64,000 nt of DNA from Aristolochia californica (Eukaryota; Streptophyta; Magnoliopsida; Piperales; Aristolochiaceae), in NCBI GenBank assembly GCA_029961685.1, contig JARWKL010000006.1, forward strand, positions 9,678,748-9,742,747, given 5' to 3'. Under the pieces are notes generated by a model. It made no database searches, was not told the origin of the DNA, and saw only the letters and a program-made list of their open reading frames with translations. Numbering within the stretch: position 1 is the stretch's first letter; each line of letters starts with the position of its first letter. Both the position numbers and the translations under genes were made by a program. Below, one piece after another: positions 45,270 through 58,133 of the stretch.

Positions 45270-45737
45270 ATTGTGATTCTTTCTTCTTCTTCACTTATTT
45301 CTTATTTATTTCTATGTGCCTTTTATTTATTTGATCTTTCTTGTTTATTTATTTCATGTTTCTTTCTTTAACTTGGTCTTTCTTTCTTCCTTGCTAGTTT
45401 CATTCCTTTTTCTTTCAATGAAGAAGCAAGAAAAAAGAAAGAAAGAAATGACCAAGAATAAATAATGAAATAAGGCACATTGAAATAAATAAGAAAGAAG
45501 AAAACAAGAAGAAAGAAAGAATCAAGATAGAAAAAAGAATAAAAAAATAAAGAATGAAAAAAAAATATTTCATCTTCTTTCTTTCTTATCTTTCTTGTTT
45601 CTTTATTTTTTTCTTTTGTCTTTCTTCTTTCTTTATTTATTTCTTTTATTCTTTCTCTCTAGTTTCTTTCTTTATTTCTTATTTCGTTCTTCTTTCTTTC
45701 TTATCTTTCTTGTTTCTTGCTTCTTTTTTTCTTGTTA
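45092..45737. repeat. purine/pyrimidine array 3
   Basis: Pyrimidine-rich with a purine island at about 45415-45560. 45211-45725 follows 3108-3640 of array 1 block by block. Open frames are composition artefacts. Confidence 0.9.
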
Positions 45738-45938
45738 CAACGAGAAGTAAGAAATTGACAGAAAGCAAATAAACAAAAGCAAACAGAGACTAACTGTAAA
45801 TTCTTACTATCTTATTCACAATCTCATAAAAATACTTACAATACAACTCCAAATAATGCAAACACACAAGCAAGCAACCTTGAAGACAAAGGAGAAAGCT
45901 CCGGTTAACAAGTTATGCCTTAACAAAATAAAACAACT

Positions 45939-45948
45939 CCTTATATAG
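45939..45948 (-). promoter_or_regulatory. pararetroviral TATA box, copy F
   Basis: CTATATAAGG on the minus strand, about 200 nt from the boundary where the primer binding site would be. Confidence 0.7.
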
Positions 45949-46009
45949 AAGGAGGAAACTAAAGTGGATTGTAACAAATTTTGAAATCCACCACTACTAA
46001 ATTGATAAG

Positions 46010-46351
46010 CCTCTATGATTGAGGTGGCTGAGCTGAGTCATCTCTATTACTGAGATTGCTTTGATTGTTGTCTCCATAATTGAGATGATCTTTATGTGAA
46101 AGAGACCTTTGATGAGCTTGGTCCCAAAGAATCTTTCTTTGTCTAAGAGCTTTAACTCTTATCCGATGAAGGTGGCTACATTCGGCATCCCATGGTTGTG
46201 ACTTTATGGAAAATGGCCGACCAAAGATACTATAGGTACCTTGATTGATGTGACAAATAGGCCAGCTGTGGGCCAGAGGATAAGATTTTCTCTGTTGCTT
46301 GTGGACGGACTAGGCCAACGAATTTGTTACAGATGTGTCTGTCATAGTCAT
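46010..46351 (-). pseudogene. EPRV copy F ORF3
   Basis: 114 codons between the conserved ATG at 46351 and the conserved TAG at 46010-46012. The middle block (CHINQGTYSIFG-type) is present. I did not find it fully open, so it is treated as a decayed copy. Product unknown. Confidence 0.6.
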
Positions 46352-46364
46352 ATCCTGAAACAAA

Positions 46365-47680
46365 TTATTTGCGTTTAGATTTTGCTTCGAACATTTGAAA
46401 CATGGCAGCAATATATTTGTCATCTTCCAGAGGTTGACTATCTGGTAATTACTCATTAACATTATCATCATGCTCTTCGATATTTTCTTCTTCTTCTTCT
46501 TCGTCTTCTTCTTCTGCAGCAGATGGTTCGGAAATAGACACGTTGTCTTCTGCTAGGCGGTGATATGATGTGCCTTCATTGCATTGAGTAACCATAGAAT
46601 CCTTCATTGATTCCAATAATTTTTTCATATCATCTTTCTCCGAAATATTCGGAAATAAACTCCTTAATTGAGTTTTGAATTAGTCAAATAAATTTGTAGA
46701 GTCATAATGAACTTCCGGGATTCTATGTAATCCAAGATTATTTTCATTTTGAATGATAGTACATGTAATTTCTGCAACTTTAGTATCTATATTGGGAAAA
46801 ATTTTCCTCCATCGAACTTGGAATGTCCGTAATAATACTGGAAGGCCTTTATCATTAAATCCTGTAGTGCAATCCCATCTCCAAATCCATGGTATAGAAA
46901 ATACTATAAAGAAGATAAAGACATCACTATGATCAGGGAGTTTGTTAAACCCCAGAGCTTTAAGCTCAGGACTGGATTTACTCCATTTTACAAAATGAAC
47001 CTTGATTGGTTCTGGTAAGATTGAAAGAGGTGGCCCAAATTTGTTCCACCGTGCATATACCCAACTGGGTAGAGGTAATGACCTCTGATAGACATTCTTT
47101 TCCCACTAGAAAAACCAAGAATTTCGATGAGAGGGATTTTGGTAATAAAAGGTATTATACCAAGAATCCATATAGTCCCAATAATTGAATTCCTTATCAT
47201 TAGGAAGATTGGTTGCTTTAGCCAAATAAAATTTTCCCCATGTTGAGGGATGCATAAATCTTTGAATCGTACATGTATTGTACACTCTTGGGTATCCCAT
47301 TTAGCCACATTAGACAGTGTATAATGCATTGCTATTGATTTTAAATGAATCAAAATAGATTCAAATGAATACCATCATTTTCCTGCACAGATGGGACAGT
47401 AGGCTTCTCCAAGCCATTTTTGTAACATCTCCCAGGAATCCAAGGTACCATCCAAGTCCTCTTTATTGAGGATCAAAATTGTATCCGTTTCTGGAAAAGT
47501 AATATACTCCGGTTCGGCTTCAAGTGTCTCATTATACGACACTGGGGTTTTGCCCTTCTTCTCTGAGGAATTTCCTCTATCTTGATGTTTTTAGCCTCGG
47601 CCTCTGGATTGATTTCCACGTCCTCTAATTGGGAGTGGATTTTCCCTTCTGGGGTTATACATGGTTTTGACCCTGGATAA
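46365..47680 (-). pseudogene. EPRV copy F post-RNase H C-terminal domain
   Basis: Basic linker, Trp-rich core and a long Glu-rich tail ending at TAA 46365-46367. It carries the recurrent TGA at 47375-47377 and further stops; the longest open pieces are about 120 codons. A lineage-specific longer acidic repeat (GAAGAA-type, about 46485-46515) expands the tail. Confidence 0.75.
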
Positions 47681-49080
47681 ATTCACAGGTTAGAAAATCA
47701 GGTAAGGAGTTTAATTCTCCTTTGATATGTTCAATATCAAAATCAAAGGCGCTTAATTCCACCTACCATCTGGAAAAGATTTGTTTGGAAGTAAGATTCT
47801 TCACATCCATCTTAAGAATTGATTTTGCAGCAGAACAAAACTCTTAAAAGAAATTTCTGATTTAATAAATCATCTTGAAATTTATGAATGCACTTAATTA
47901 TTGCCGAAATTTCCTGTTTCATAGTGGAATTTTAATTTGTGCATCATGCCAGTTACCAGAGGTAAATCAAACAAGTTCTTCTTTACTAGCTGGATTAATT
48001 TGTTTTAGAATGCCACCATAGCCTATATGGGAGGCATCTGTCTCTACAACCTTCGGATAATAAGGATTGGTCAGGTTAAGACAAAGGAGTTGTGTAATCT
48101 TACTTTTAATAAGTTGGACTGCCTAAGTATGTTTAGGAGTCCATGGCTCATGATTCTTTCTGAGCCTTTTATGCAATATTGCTGAGTCTTGTGCAAGGTG
48201 GGGATAATAGTCAGCAATATAATTGAGACTTCCCAGAAATCTCTGAAGTTGAGTTTTCTCCAGTAATTCATCAGGAATCATGGAGGCAAACTCAATGCTT
48301 CGATCAATGGGAATTATTTTTCCCTTATGAATAGTGTGACCTAAGAATCTAAGAGAGGTTTGAAACAATTTCATTTTTGGTGCCGATATCACCAACCCAT
48401 GTTTTCTAATAACTGTTTTGAAAACATTTAAATGCTTAAAATGAGCATCAATTGATTCTAAATAAACAAGGATATCATCAATATAAACAATTGTAAACTC
48501 AGAAAAAAGGAGCAAATATATCATTCATGATATTTTGGAATTTAGATGGAGCATTTTTAAAACCAAAAGGCATAACATTCCATTCAAAGTGACCAAAAGG
48601 GACAGTGAATGCAGTCTTATATTGATCCTTTTCGGTGATTTGAATTTGCCAATATCCAGATTTCAAATCAAATTTGGAAAAGATTTTAGTAGAAAATAAT
48701 CTATCTAATAAATCTTTTTTGTTTGAGATAGGATAGCGAATCCATCTTAAACAATCATTAAGTGGTTTATAATTAACCACTAATCGAGGAACACCTCATT
48801 CCTTTTCTGCATTTTTATTGACATAAAAAGCAGTACAACTCCATGGGGAGTAAGATTTTCTAATTAATTTTTTATCCAATAGATTTTGGATTTCCTTTTT
48901 GCAAAGGTCCAGTAAGGCATGTTTCATTTGACTAAGCCTTGCCTTTGTAGGAATGGTTCTTTCATTGAACCCATCAATATATGGTAAAAACACCATATAT
49001 TTATGTTGTTCCCAAAAAGCTGTAGGAATGTCACTACAAATTTATTGGGTAAATATGTTCTGAAGAGAACTAATGTTCTC
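47681..49080 (-). pseudogene. EPRV copy F reverse transcriptase-RNase H
   Basis: YIDD at 48474-48485. RT is open in register at 48796-48996 and 48499-48780; a 1-nt insertion near 48505 then shifts the frame into 48123-48524. RNase H (47690-48120) is broken by several indels, including a loss near 47840 and near 47928. Confidence 0.83.
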
Positions 49081-50097
49081 TTTTATTTTTTTCAGTTCCA
49101 ACTGCTGTTCAAGGGTTAAAAATTGAATTTCTTTATGCAGGAAACTAAGATGATGTACTTTTATATTACTCAGTTCTGAAATCTCATTAATAAAACTGAT
49201 TTGAGGTGGAGATTTGAAAGAGAAATATATAGGTTTATTATTAACCTGACCTAGAATTCCATGGTTATAAATGCCTTTAATTGGCATAATTTTCTCCAAA
49301 AAAGGAGTGCCTAATATGACTTGTTGAGTCATATTTTTTACTAACAAAAAGTCTGTAATGATGCACTGATTATTAGTGCATATGGAGGCATTATTTAATT
49401 TATACTTAATTTTCATTTTGTCTCCATTCGCATTGGGTAAAGTTTGAGTAGTTTTCTCAAAGTACTGGGTTGGAATTAACCCTTCCTTGATGCAGTTTAA
49501 GTCTCCTCCACTATCAATTAGAGCTGTCAGTTTAGGAATGACATAGTTCTGATTGATAACTAAATTAATAACAGTATGCCATCTTTGATTGATGACTTTG
49601 GTGGTTTGATTAAGGAAAGAATCATCAGATTTCTTTTCTTGATGCAAACCATTTTGTTCACATTTTTGTTCAAGCTTTTTATACAAGGATTTTAATTCTT
49701 TTATTCAATCTTGATTTCTTTAATTTCTCCTTGTAATGAGGAGATGGATACTGGTTGTTTTGAAGAATTGGTTTCTTCATAACGACCAATAATTTCCTTC
49801 AAAGAATAAGGTTTAACTCCTTGAATGGGAGTTATCTTTGAAGAATATGAATTTGATCAAGATATTCTTTGATTAAATATCTTTTGGTAAGAGGATCTTC
49901 CTCTTGATCAATGTTCTTAAGCATAAGTTGTTGTTCATTAATCTGAACATTAATCTTGATCAATCTTGGTCTTCTTATGATTGGCTGGATGAAGTATAAT
50001 CAATATCATCTCCAGAATCAGAATTTAAGAGAATTTTAGATAACTGGATTCTCAAACCTACATCAATTTGAAGTTGGTTAAGTTTCTCTTTGGTTTT
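49081..50097 (-). pseudogene. EPRV copy F aspartic protease and linker
   Basis: 49042-49686 is open for 214 codons, spanning protease and linker into the RT start, with DSG at 49507-49515 (DSGGDLNC). This copy shows that protease and RT share one frame. The upstream linker is broken near 49700 and 49845. Confidence 0.8.
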
Positions 50098-52090
50098 GCA
50101 TCTATTTGAATAGTGCCTAATTTACCACATTTATAACAGCCAATTTTCTTTTTGTTTGGAGGATTACGTCTTGGAGGTGGTCTCTAACGAGGAGGAGGTC
50201 TCCTAGGTTCATGACGAGTCTTTTGATGAGACTGTCATTTTGGATATCTCCTACTCTGGTGTCAGTAGGGTTCCTATCTCTTAGAATGAGAGAGTTTACC
50301 TTTTCCCTTCCTTTGATTGGAAGGTGGTGGTCCTGTGTAACAATCAAATTGTTCACAGAATTCACCAAGCTCATGTTTACCAGTAAGATTTTGTTTTTAA
50401 GCTGAGCTTGAAGCTTTAAATCATTACATAAGGTATGTCCTTCTTGGATGATAGCACTGGGAAGGAGACCATATGTATATTTATGGTAGTTTATAATTCC
50501 TACCTCATTACCTAACCTTTTTCTTACCTTGCTAGCAAAAAGAGTAGGTAATCCATCAATAAATTTAGCTTCCCAATATTCATTATTGGCATCTGGTCTT
50601 TGCATAACCTTAGTGAGGAAAACATCCTTATACCATCTAAAATGGCTAAGTGTTCGACACCTAAGATTTTTCAAAACCTCTCTTCCCTTATCTTATTGGG
50701 AAGTCAAATTTCCAATGAAATGATGAACAATACAGGAAATTAAGGTATAAACTACATCGTCCTCACCGAGGTAGGCTTGGCCAAATTCAGTTTTGATAAC
50801 CTTCTTTGAATTATAAATTTCCTAATGTTGTTCAGGGGTGAGGATATTATCCGACCAACCTTTGAGAGCTCCAGAAAACCCTGCAGTAAGCATTTTTGCA
50901 ATTCCTTGATTGGAATTCTTATGTTGTCGATAGATTGTACAATACATAAGCATTCGGCTACAATGTTCCAATATCTGATATTCAGATAATCCATCTATAT
51001 TGCATTCATAAATGGATTTGCCATCATAAGCTTTTTTATCTAAATACACATTTTCTTCATACAATAGGTCCTGTGGTGTAGGCCTATGGTAATAAAGTTT
51101 GTGATTTAGATCCCAACGCCGAGTAGATTTTTTATCATAATCTAATTTTTGGATACTCGGGTCTTGAATCATTTCTTGAAGAATTTCTTCAATCTGCGTA
51201 ACATTGGTTAGACCTAAATCTTTGAGATTCAAGTCTTGACCTACATCAGAATCAAAGTATGCTGAAGGAGTTAAATCTTCAGTAATTTGAGATGAAGAAG
51301 AATCTTCATGAGATTCTAGCACTTGAATGCTTTTTAGAATCTCAGCAGCTTTGGCTTCCGTGGCTTGTTTGAATTGATCTTCAGAAATATTCAACCGTCC
51401 AAGCCAAGATAATAATTCCTCAACAACTTCAAAATTATTATCCAATTTAAAGTTCTTAATGGGAACAGGTGGTTTGATGAGCGGTTTATTGTTCATCAAT
51501 AAAGGTAATTTTCGAGAAGATAAGTCATAAGGATTTTGACAATATTTCTCTGGAGTACCTTTATCCAATAAATCTTCAATACCAATTAGCTGTTGGCCAA
51601 TTTTTTTAAGATTTAAATTGGTAAAATTGTTTTGTCTTCTGATTTGACCCATAGGGTTAAGAGTAGATTCAGGATTGACAAATGCAACTGCCTCAACAGT
51701 ATCAGGGAATTTTCCTGACGAGCTTGGAAATTTAAGGTTTATCAGATCAATTGGAGGATGGACTGATATGATGGATGTGCCAGATTGAAGCTGCCATTCT
51801 TTTGTTAGGGTTGAAAGATTGGAATCTGTGGACGAAACTAATGGTCGTTTCTCCACTTGCTTCAATCTAAAATGCATAAACCAATCAACAAAAGACATAA
51901 TTACCTTATTTGTGTCTAAATAAAGATAAAAGTCTTTTGAAAATTCCATGCGTTCTGTGTCCCCATAGGTGTTAAAAAACCATCTTTTGAAACCTAGATT
52001 ATTGGGGTGAAAGAATTCAGCTTTAATTGCTGCTCTGTCCACTACAACAGGGGGTGGATTCTAGTCAATCGGTTGTGTTGTAAAAATCAT
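50098..52090 (-). pseudogene. EPRV copy F coat protein region (ORF2 5' part)
   Basis: ATG at 52090, a stop near 52062, then 407 open codons (52042-50822) to a TAG in the HHEIYN-type block, and a second open piece in the same frame (50674-50117). A 1-nt deletion lies inside the knuckle (50098-50138). Together with copy G this shows the coat protein as one long frame with an acidic middle region. Confidence 0.85.
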
Positions 52091-52092
52091 AA

Positions 52093-53035
52093 TCACAAAT
52101 TGAAACCAGTCATTTCACTGGGAGTTGGAGAAGTTCGCTCATGCTCCCTTTCGGTATAGACACCACGAGGAATTTGAGTGTCTGATGAGTCAATTCCTTT
52201 TAATGAGGAATCATCCTTAACGGATGGTGTTGCATCCACCTCATGTAGGCGTAAGGTCTGGCCTACGTCTGAGTATCTGGATGACGGTGGTAAAGAGACT
52301 CGGTAGGGATTCTTAGGTTTAAAATTAATAACCACGTCTCCATCTGTGGATTGAAGAACTTGATCAATATCTTGATTGATCAGGAGTCTTGGAGGAACAA
52401 CCTAAGGAATTGTCCAGTTGGCTGGGAAATGAATTTCCTCCCAATTGATCATCTTTGGAGTGGCAACATTTGCACTCATGAGATCTGTCTCGATCAAAAC
52501 TGTCTTACCCTGATCTGGTAAGTGTAATACCTTAGGGACTAAGGTATTCATAATTTTGAAATGAATCCTTGCAATGGTTTCAGTTCCAGGAATGAAATTA
52601 TATCCTTGTGTTAGAATCCTCAACTGGAGTGATTCTAACAAATTCCTATCTGTTAACGATAGGGTAAGGTTTGGATGGACATTAAAATAAACGGGTCCCC
52701 TACTAAGACTTGTTTCCACTATACCCATTAATGAGGGTTTCCAATCCAAACAACGATCATCTTGAAGTATGGCCTGCAGATAAGTGTTCATCCCTAATAA
52801 GGTCAAAGGTTTGAACGCAATCTGTATGCATCCAATATGCATGTATTTCTTCTCAGTATCAGTAAGATACTTATTGAGATCAGTTAACTCTAATAATTTA
52901 AGAGTTGAATCTTGACTTTCAAGATTGATTGTTTGTTCCATGGTTTTAATTCCCATGGTACTTGAAAGGGTGAAAGTCCCTTTCTTGTAAATTGATGTAG
53001 GTTTAATGGATGGAATTGTCCAATCATTTAATTTA
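52093..53035 (-). pseudogene. EPRV copy F movement protein (ORF1), 5' truncated
   Basis: 52402-52956 is open for 185 codons and 52093-52335 continues in the same frame to the conserved TGA. One TAA lies at about 52402. The first roughly 20 codons are missing at the array 4 border, where TTAGTTTACTTT-type sequence of uncertain origin follows. Confidence 0.82.
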
Positions 53036-55850
53036 GTTTACTTTTAGTTTAGTTTAATTGAAAGAAAGAAGAAATATAGAAAGAAAGAATCACGATAGAA
53101 ACAGACAAACAAACAAGTCCAAAAATAGAGTAAGAAAGAAAGAAGAAATAAAGAAAAAAAATGAAGAAGGAAGGAAAGAAGAAAGAAAGAACACAATAAG
53201 AAAAAAAGAAAGAAAAAAGAAGGAAAAATGAAAGCATCAAGAAAGACAAAAGCAAGAAAGAAACAAGAAAGGTTAAGAAAGAAAAAAATAAATAAGGATT
53301 AAAGAAAGAAGAAAAAAAGAGAGATTTGTAGATAAATAGGTAGATAGAAAAAAATAATCAGGAAATAAAAAAAAAGCAAGAAACAAGAATGAAAGAAAGA
53401 TAAAATTAAACAAGAAAGATACAAGAAGCGAGGAAGAAAGAAAGAAAGAAAGAAGACAAAAAGAAAGAAAGAATGAAGAATGAAAGAAAGAAAGACAAAA
53501 GAAAAAAATGAAAGAAGAGAAAAGAAAGAATCAATAAGGAAAGAAACAAGAAAGATTAAAGAAAGAAAGAATGAATGAATGAATGAATGATTAAAAAGAA
53601 AAGGAAAAATAAAAATAAGAACTAAAGAAGACAAAAAAATAAAGACAAGTCATTGAAACGAAGAAAATGGAAAGAAGAAAGATTGATAGATAGAAAGAAA
53701 AAAAAAGAAACAAAAAACGCAAGAAACAAGATAGAAATAAAGATTAAAATAAAAAAGAAAGACAGAAGAAGAGAGGAAGAAAGAAATGAAGAAAGAAGAA
53801 CAAAGAAAGAAATAAAGAAAGAACAAAGAAAGTTGAAGAAATTAAGAAAGAAAACGGGAAAAATGAACGAAAGAAACATAAACAATAAAAGAAATAAACA
53901 AAAAGAAGAACAAATGAGAGAATGAAGAAATAAAGAGAAAAGAATAAATAAAGAAATAAGGCACATTGAAAGAAATAAGAAAGAAGAAAAGAAGAAGAAA
54001 GAAATAATCAAGATAGAAATAAACAAACAAGAAATAAAGAAGAAAACATCAAAATGAAAGAAGAAACAAACAAACAAACAAACAAGAAAGAAAGAAGGAA
54101 AGAAGAAATAAGAAACAGGGAAGAAGGAAGTATGAAATAAGAGAAAAAAAAGGAAATAAGACATAAAAATTGAAAGAAAGAAGAAATTAGAAAGGAAAAA
54201 AGAAAGATTGATAATGAAAGAAATCTTAAGGAAAGAAATAGAAAGAATGAAATAAATAAACAAGAAAGAAAGAATGAATGAATGAATGAATAAAGAAAAA
54301 AACAAGAAAGTACAAATAGAAAAGGCACATAGAAATAAATAATTAATATGGAAAGAAGAAGAAAGAAAGAATCACAATAGAAACAAACAAACAAACAAAC
54401 AACAAGTCAGAAATAAAGAATAAGAAATAAAAAATAAAGAAATAAAAAATGAAATAGAAAGAAAGAATGAAAGAAAGAAAGAAAAAAATAGAAAAAAGAA
54501 AGAATCAAGACAAAAAGAATCTCATGTAAACTGTAAAAAAGAAGCAAGAAAAAAACAACAAACAATGAAACAAAGATGAAGAAAGAAAGAAACATAAGAG
54601 AGGTATAAGGCAAGAAACAAGAAAGGAAGAATGATGAAAGAAAGCAAAAATATAGAAGAAAGAAAAAGTAAGAAAGAATGATAGAAATAAGAAAGATAGA
54701 GGAGAAAACAAAGAAACATTGAAAGAAGAAAGAACGAAACCAGATAGAAAGAATAAAAGAAAGAATGAAAGAAAGAAATAAGGAAAGAAATAAGCAAGAA
54801 ATAAGCAAGAATCAAGAAATAAAGAGAAAATAAGGAAAGAAGACAAAAAGAAAGAATGAAGAAAGAAAGAAAGAAAGAAACTATGAAAAAATGAAAGAAT
54901 CAAGAAAGAAAGAAGCAAGAAATAAAGAAGCAGGAAAGAAAGAAGCAAGAAAGAAACATGAAAGAAAGAAATAAATATGAAAAAAATAAAAAAATGAAAA
55001 ATATAAAGCAAGAAACAAGAAAGAAACAATCAAACAAACAAGTTAGAAAGAAAGAGTAAGAAACAAAGAAAGAAATAAAGAAATAAAGAAAGAAAAATGA
55101 AAAAAATAAGAAAGAAAGAAGACGAAAATAAAGAAAATAAAGAAAAGAAAGAAAGACGAAATAGAGAAAGAAAAAAAAGAATGGAAGAAGAAACAGAAAA
55201 ATAAAGAACAAGAAAAAATAAATAAATAATCAAAACATAAAATAAATAAAAGAAAGAAAGATGAAACAGAGAAAGAAATATAAGAACTAAAGAAGAACGA
55301 AATAAGAAATAAAGAAAGAAACTAGAAAGAAAGAATAAAAGAAATAAATAAAGAAAGAAGAAAAACAAAAGAAAAAAAAGAAAGAAAGAAGAAAGATAAG
55401 AAAGAAAGAATATGAGAAATAAAGAAATAAAGAAAGAAGAAAGAAAGGAATGAGAAATAAAGAAAGAAAGAAAGAAGAAAGAAAAAGACAGAAAGAAAGA
55501 AAGACAAAATAATGTAAAGAAAGAAGAAAAAGAAATGGATAGATAGAAAGAAGGAAAAAAAGAATAAAAAATAAAGATAGATAGAAAGAAGAAGGAATAA
55601 AGAATGAAATTATAAAGGAAGAAAGAAATATGAAAGAGAAAACAAAAAAAAAATGCAAGAAAGAAATAAGAATGAAAGAAAAATGAAAGAACAAATAAAG
55701 AAAGGCACATAAAAAGAAAGAATAAATAAGAAAATAAAAACAAAGAAAGAATCACGATAGACACAAACAAAAAAATAAGTTAGAAAGAAAGAAAAAATAA
55801 AGGAAGAAAGATCTAAAGAAGACAAAAAGAAAGAAAGAAAAAAATTGAAA

Positions 55851-55883
<33 letters not shown>

Positions 55884-55888
55884 AGGAA

Positions 55889-56640
55889 TCAATTAAGAAA
55901 TAAGGCACATTGAAAAAAATAAGAAAGGAGCAAAGAAGAAGAAACAAATAATAAATATATAAACAAGAAGAAAGAAAAAAGAAAAAATAAGAAACACCGT
56001 CTTTCTTTATTCTTTCTTTCTTTTCTTCTTCTTTCTTTCTTATCTTTCTTGTCTGTTTCTTTATTGTTTCTTTCTTTTTTCTTTGTTTTTTTGTTTATGA
56101 GTCTTTCTTTCTTTCTTATTCCTATATTTAAAGAAAGATACATGAAATAAATAAACAAGAAAGATCAAATAAAGAAAAGGCACATAAAAAGAAATAAGAA
56201 ATAAGTGAAGAAGAAGAAAGAATCACAATAGAAACAAATAAAGAAACAAGTAAAAAAAAAGAATAAGAAAGAAAGAAGAAGAAATAATGAAAAAATTGAA
56301 ATAGAAAGGAAGAAATAAAGAAAGAAGAAAAAATAAAAATCAAGAAAGAAAGAAAAAACAAAATTAAATATTTTTCAATGTGCCTTATTTCTTAATTGAT
56401 TCCTTCTTCTTTCTTTCTTTCTTTCTTTCTTATTTTCTTCTTTCATAAACAAAAAAAGAAAGAAAAAATAAAGAAACAAACAAGAAAGATAAGAAAGAAA
56501 GAAGACGAAAAGAAAGAAAGAATAAAGAAAGACGATGTTTCTTCTTTTTTCTTTTTTCTATCTTCTTGTTTATATCTTTATTATTTCTTTCTTCTTCTTT
56601 TCTCCTTTCTTATTTTTTTCAATGTGCCTTATTTCTTAAT

Positions 56641-56641
<1 letters not shown>
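55889..56641. repeat. inverted repeat within array 4 (about 80-bp arms)
   Basis: 55889-55970 and 56562-56641 are reverse complements with some indels, including the shared CAATGTGCCTTATTTCTTAA block on the right arm. They bracket the first copy of the 430-bp direct repeat. Confidence 0.7.
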
Positions 56642-56680
<39 letters not shown>

Positions 56681-57655
56681 TTTTTCTTCTTTCATTTTTT
56701 TATTTTTTTATTTCTTTCTTTCTTTTTGTCTTCTCTAGATCTTTCTTCGTTTCTTTTTTCTTTCTTTATAACTTATTTGTTTGTTTGTTTCTATCGTGAT
56801 TCTTTCTTTTTTTTCTTTTCTTATTTATTCTTTCTTTTTATGTGCCTTTCTTTATTTGTTCTTTCATTTTTCTTTCTTGCATTTTTTTTGTTCTCTTTCA
56901 TGTTTCTTTCTTCCTTTCTAATTTCATTCTTTATTCCTTCTTATTTCTATCTATGTTTCTTTTTTATTCCTTTTTCCTTCTTCTTCCATTCCTTTTTCTT
57001 CTTTCTTTACATTATTTTGTCTTTCTTTCTTTCTGTCTTTTTCTTTCTTCTTCTTTCTTTCTTTCTTTATTTCTCATTCCTTTCTTTCTTCTTTCTTTCT
57101 TTATTTCTTTATTTCTAATTCCTTTCTTTCTTCTTTCTTTCTTTCTTTATTTATGTCTTTATTTCTCATTCCTTTCTTTATTCTTTCTTTCTTTCTTTAT
57201 TTCTCATTCCAAGAAAAAGGAAAAAAGAAGAAACACCGTCTTTCTTTATTCTTTCTTTCTTTTCGTCTTCTTTCTTTCTTATCTTTCTTGTCTGTTTCTT
57301 TATTGTTTCTTTCTTTTTTCTTTGCTTTTTTGTTTATGAGTCTTTCTTTCTTTCTTATTCCTATATTTAAAGAAAGAAACATGAAATAAATAAATAAGAA
57401 AGATCAAATAAATAAAAGGCACATAGAAAGAAATAAGAAATAAGTGAAGAAGAAGAAAGAATCACAATAGAAACAAATAAAGAAACAAGTAAAAAAAAGA
57501 ATAAGAAAGAAAGAAGAAGAAATAATGAAAAAATTGAAATAGAAAGGAAGAAAGAAAGAAGGAAGAAAAAATAAAAATCAAGAAAGAAAGAAAAAACAAA
57601 ATTAAATATTTTTCAATGTGCCTTATTTCTTAATTGATTCCTTCTTCTTTCTTTC
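55987..57655. repeat. direct duplication of about 430 bp within array 4
   Basis: About 55987-56420 and 57232-57655 are near-identical over a complex order (CCGTCTTTC start, TTCCTATATTTAAAGAAAG middle, TTTTTCAATGTGCC end) that simple slippage of a short unit would not produce. Spacing about 1.25 kb. Confidence 0.85.
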
Positions 57656-58057
57656 TCTCTTTCTTATTTTCTTCTTTCATTTTTTATTTTTTTATTTCTT
57701 TCTAGTTTCTTTCTTTATTTCTTATTGTGTTCTTTTTTCTTTCTTATCTTTCTTGTTTCTTTTTTCTTTCTTTGTTTATTTATTTTTCGTTGTTTCTTAT
57801 TTTTTCTTTCGTTCTGTTCTTTCTTTCTTTCGACTTTACTTCTTTCCCCAATTACAATGGAAAGAAGGGAAATTGACAAAAGGCAAATAGAAGTGGAACA
57901 GACAGAAAATAACTTTAACTCACTACTAAGTTAATTTATTCACAATATCATACATAGTACTTACAGAAAACTTCAATACTGCAAAACACACGAGTAGGCA
58001 ACCTTGATGACAAAGGGGAAGGTTTTTTCAAGTGATGCCTTCACAATAAAACTAACT

Positions 58058-58067
58058 CCTTATATAG
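58058..58067 (-). promoter_or_regulatory. pararetroviral TATA box, copy G
   Basis: CTATATAAGG on the minus strand, about 205 nt from the array/PBS boundary. Confidence 0.7.
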
Positions 58068-58133
58068 ATGGAGTGAAATAAAGTGGATTTGAAAACATTT
58101 GAAATCCACCACTAAAACATAAACAAGCCTCTA

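Larger units (their letters stand above)
45738..53035 (-). mobile_element. EPRV copy F (minus, near full unit)
   Basis: Starts within about 3 nt of the primer binding site (which itself is lost) and runs through promoter region, ORF3, ORF2 and ORF1 to about codon 22 of the movement protein. Leader and ORF1 start are missing. Flanked by arrays 3 and 4. Confidence 0.9.
53036..57847. repeat. purine/pyrimidine array 4 (4.8 kb)
   Basis: Mostly GAAA-type purine strand to about 55990, then alternating pyrimidine and purine blocks. It shares ordered blocks with array 2 (53355-53440 and 54773-54870). It contains a direct duplication of about 430 bp and an inverted pair, annotated separately. Frames of up to 247 codons are Phe/Leu/Ser or Lys/Glu runs without features of real proteins. 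Confidence 0.9.

Noticed and set aside
53036..53062. Leader remnant in opposite orientation after copy F
   Set aside because: TTTAGTTTACTTT resembles leader sequence of copy A in reverse, but the match is short and AT-rich, so it cannot be separated from chance.
53036..57847. CRISPR-like or satellite array interpretation of the regular repeats
   Set aside because: No constant repeat with unique spacers; the unit is short-period purine/pyrimidine sequence in a plant genome.
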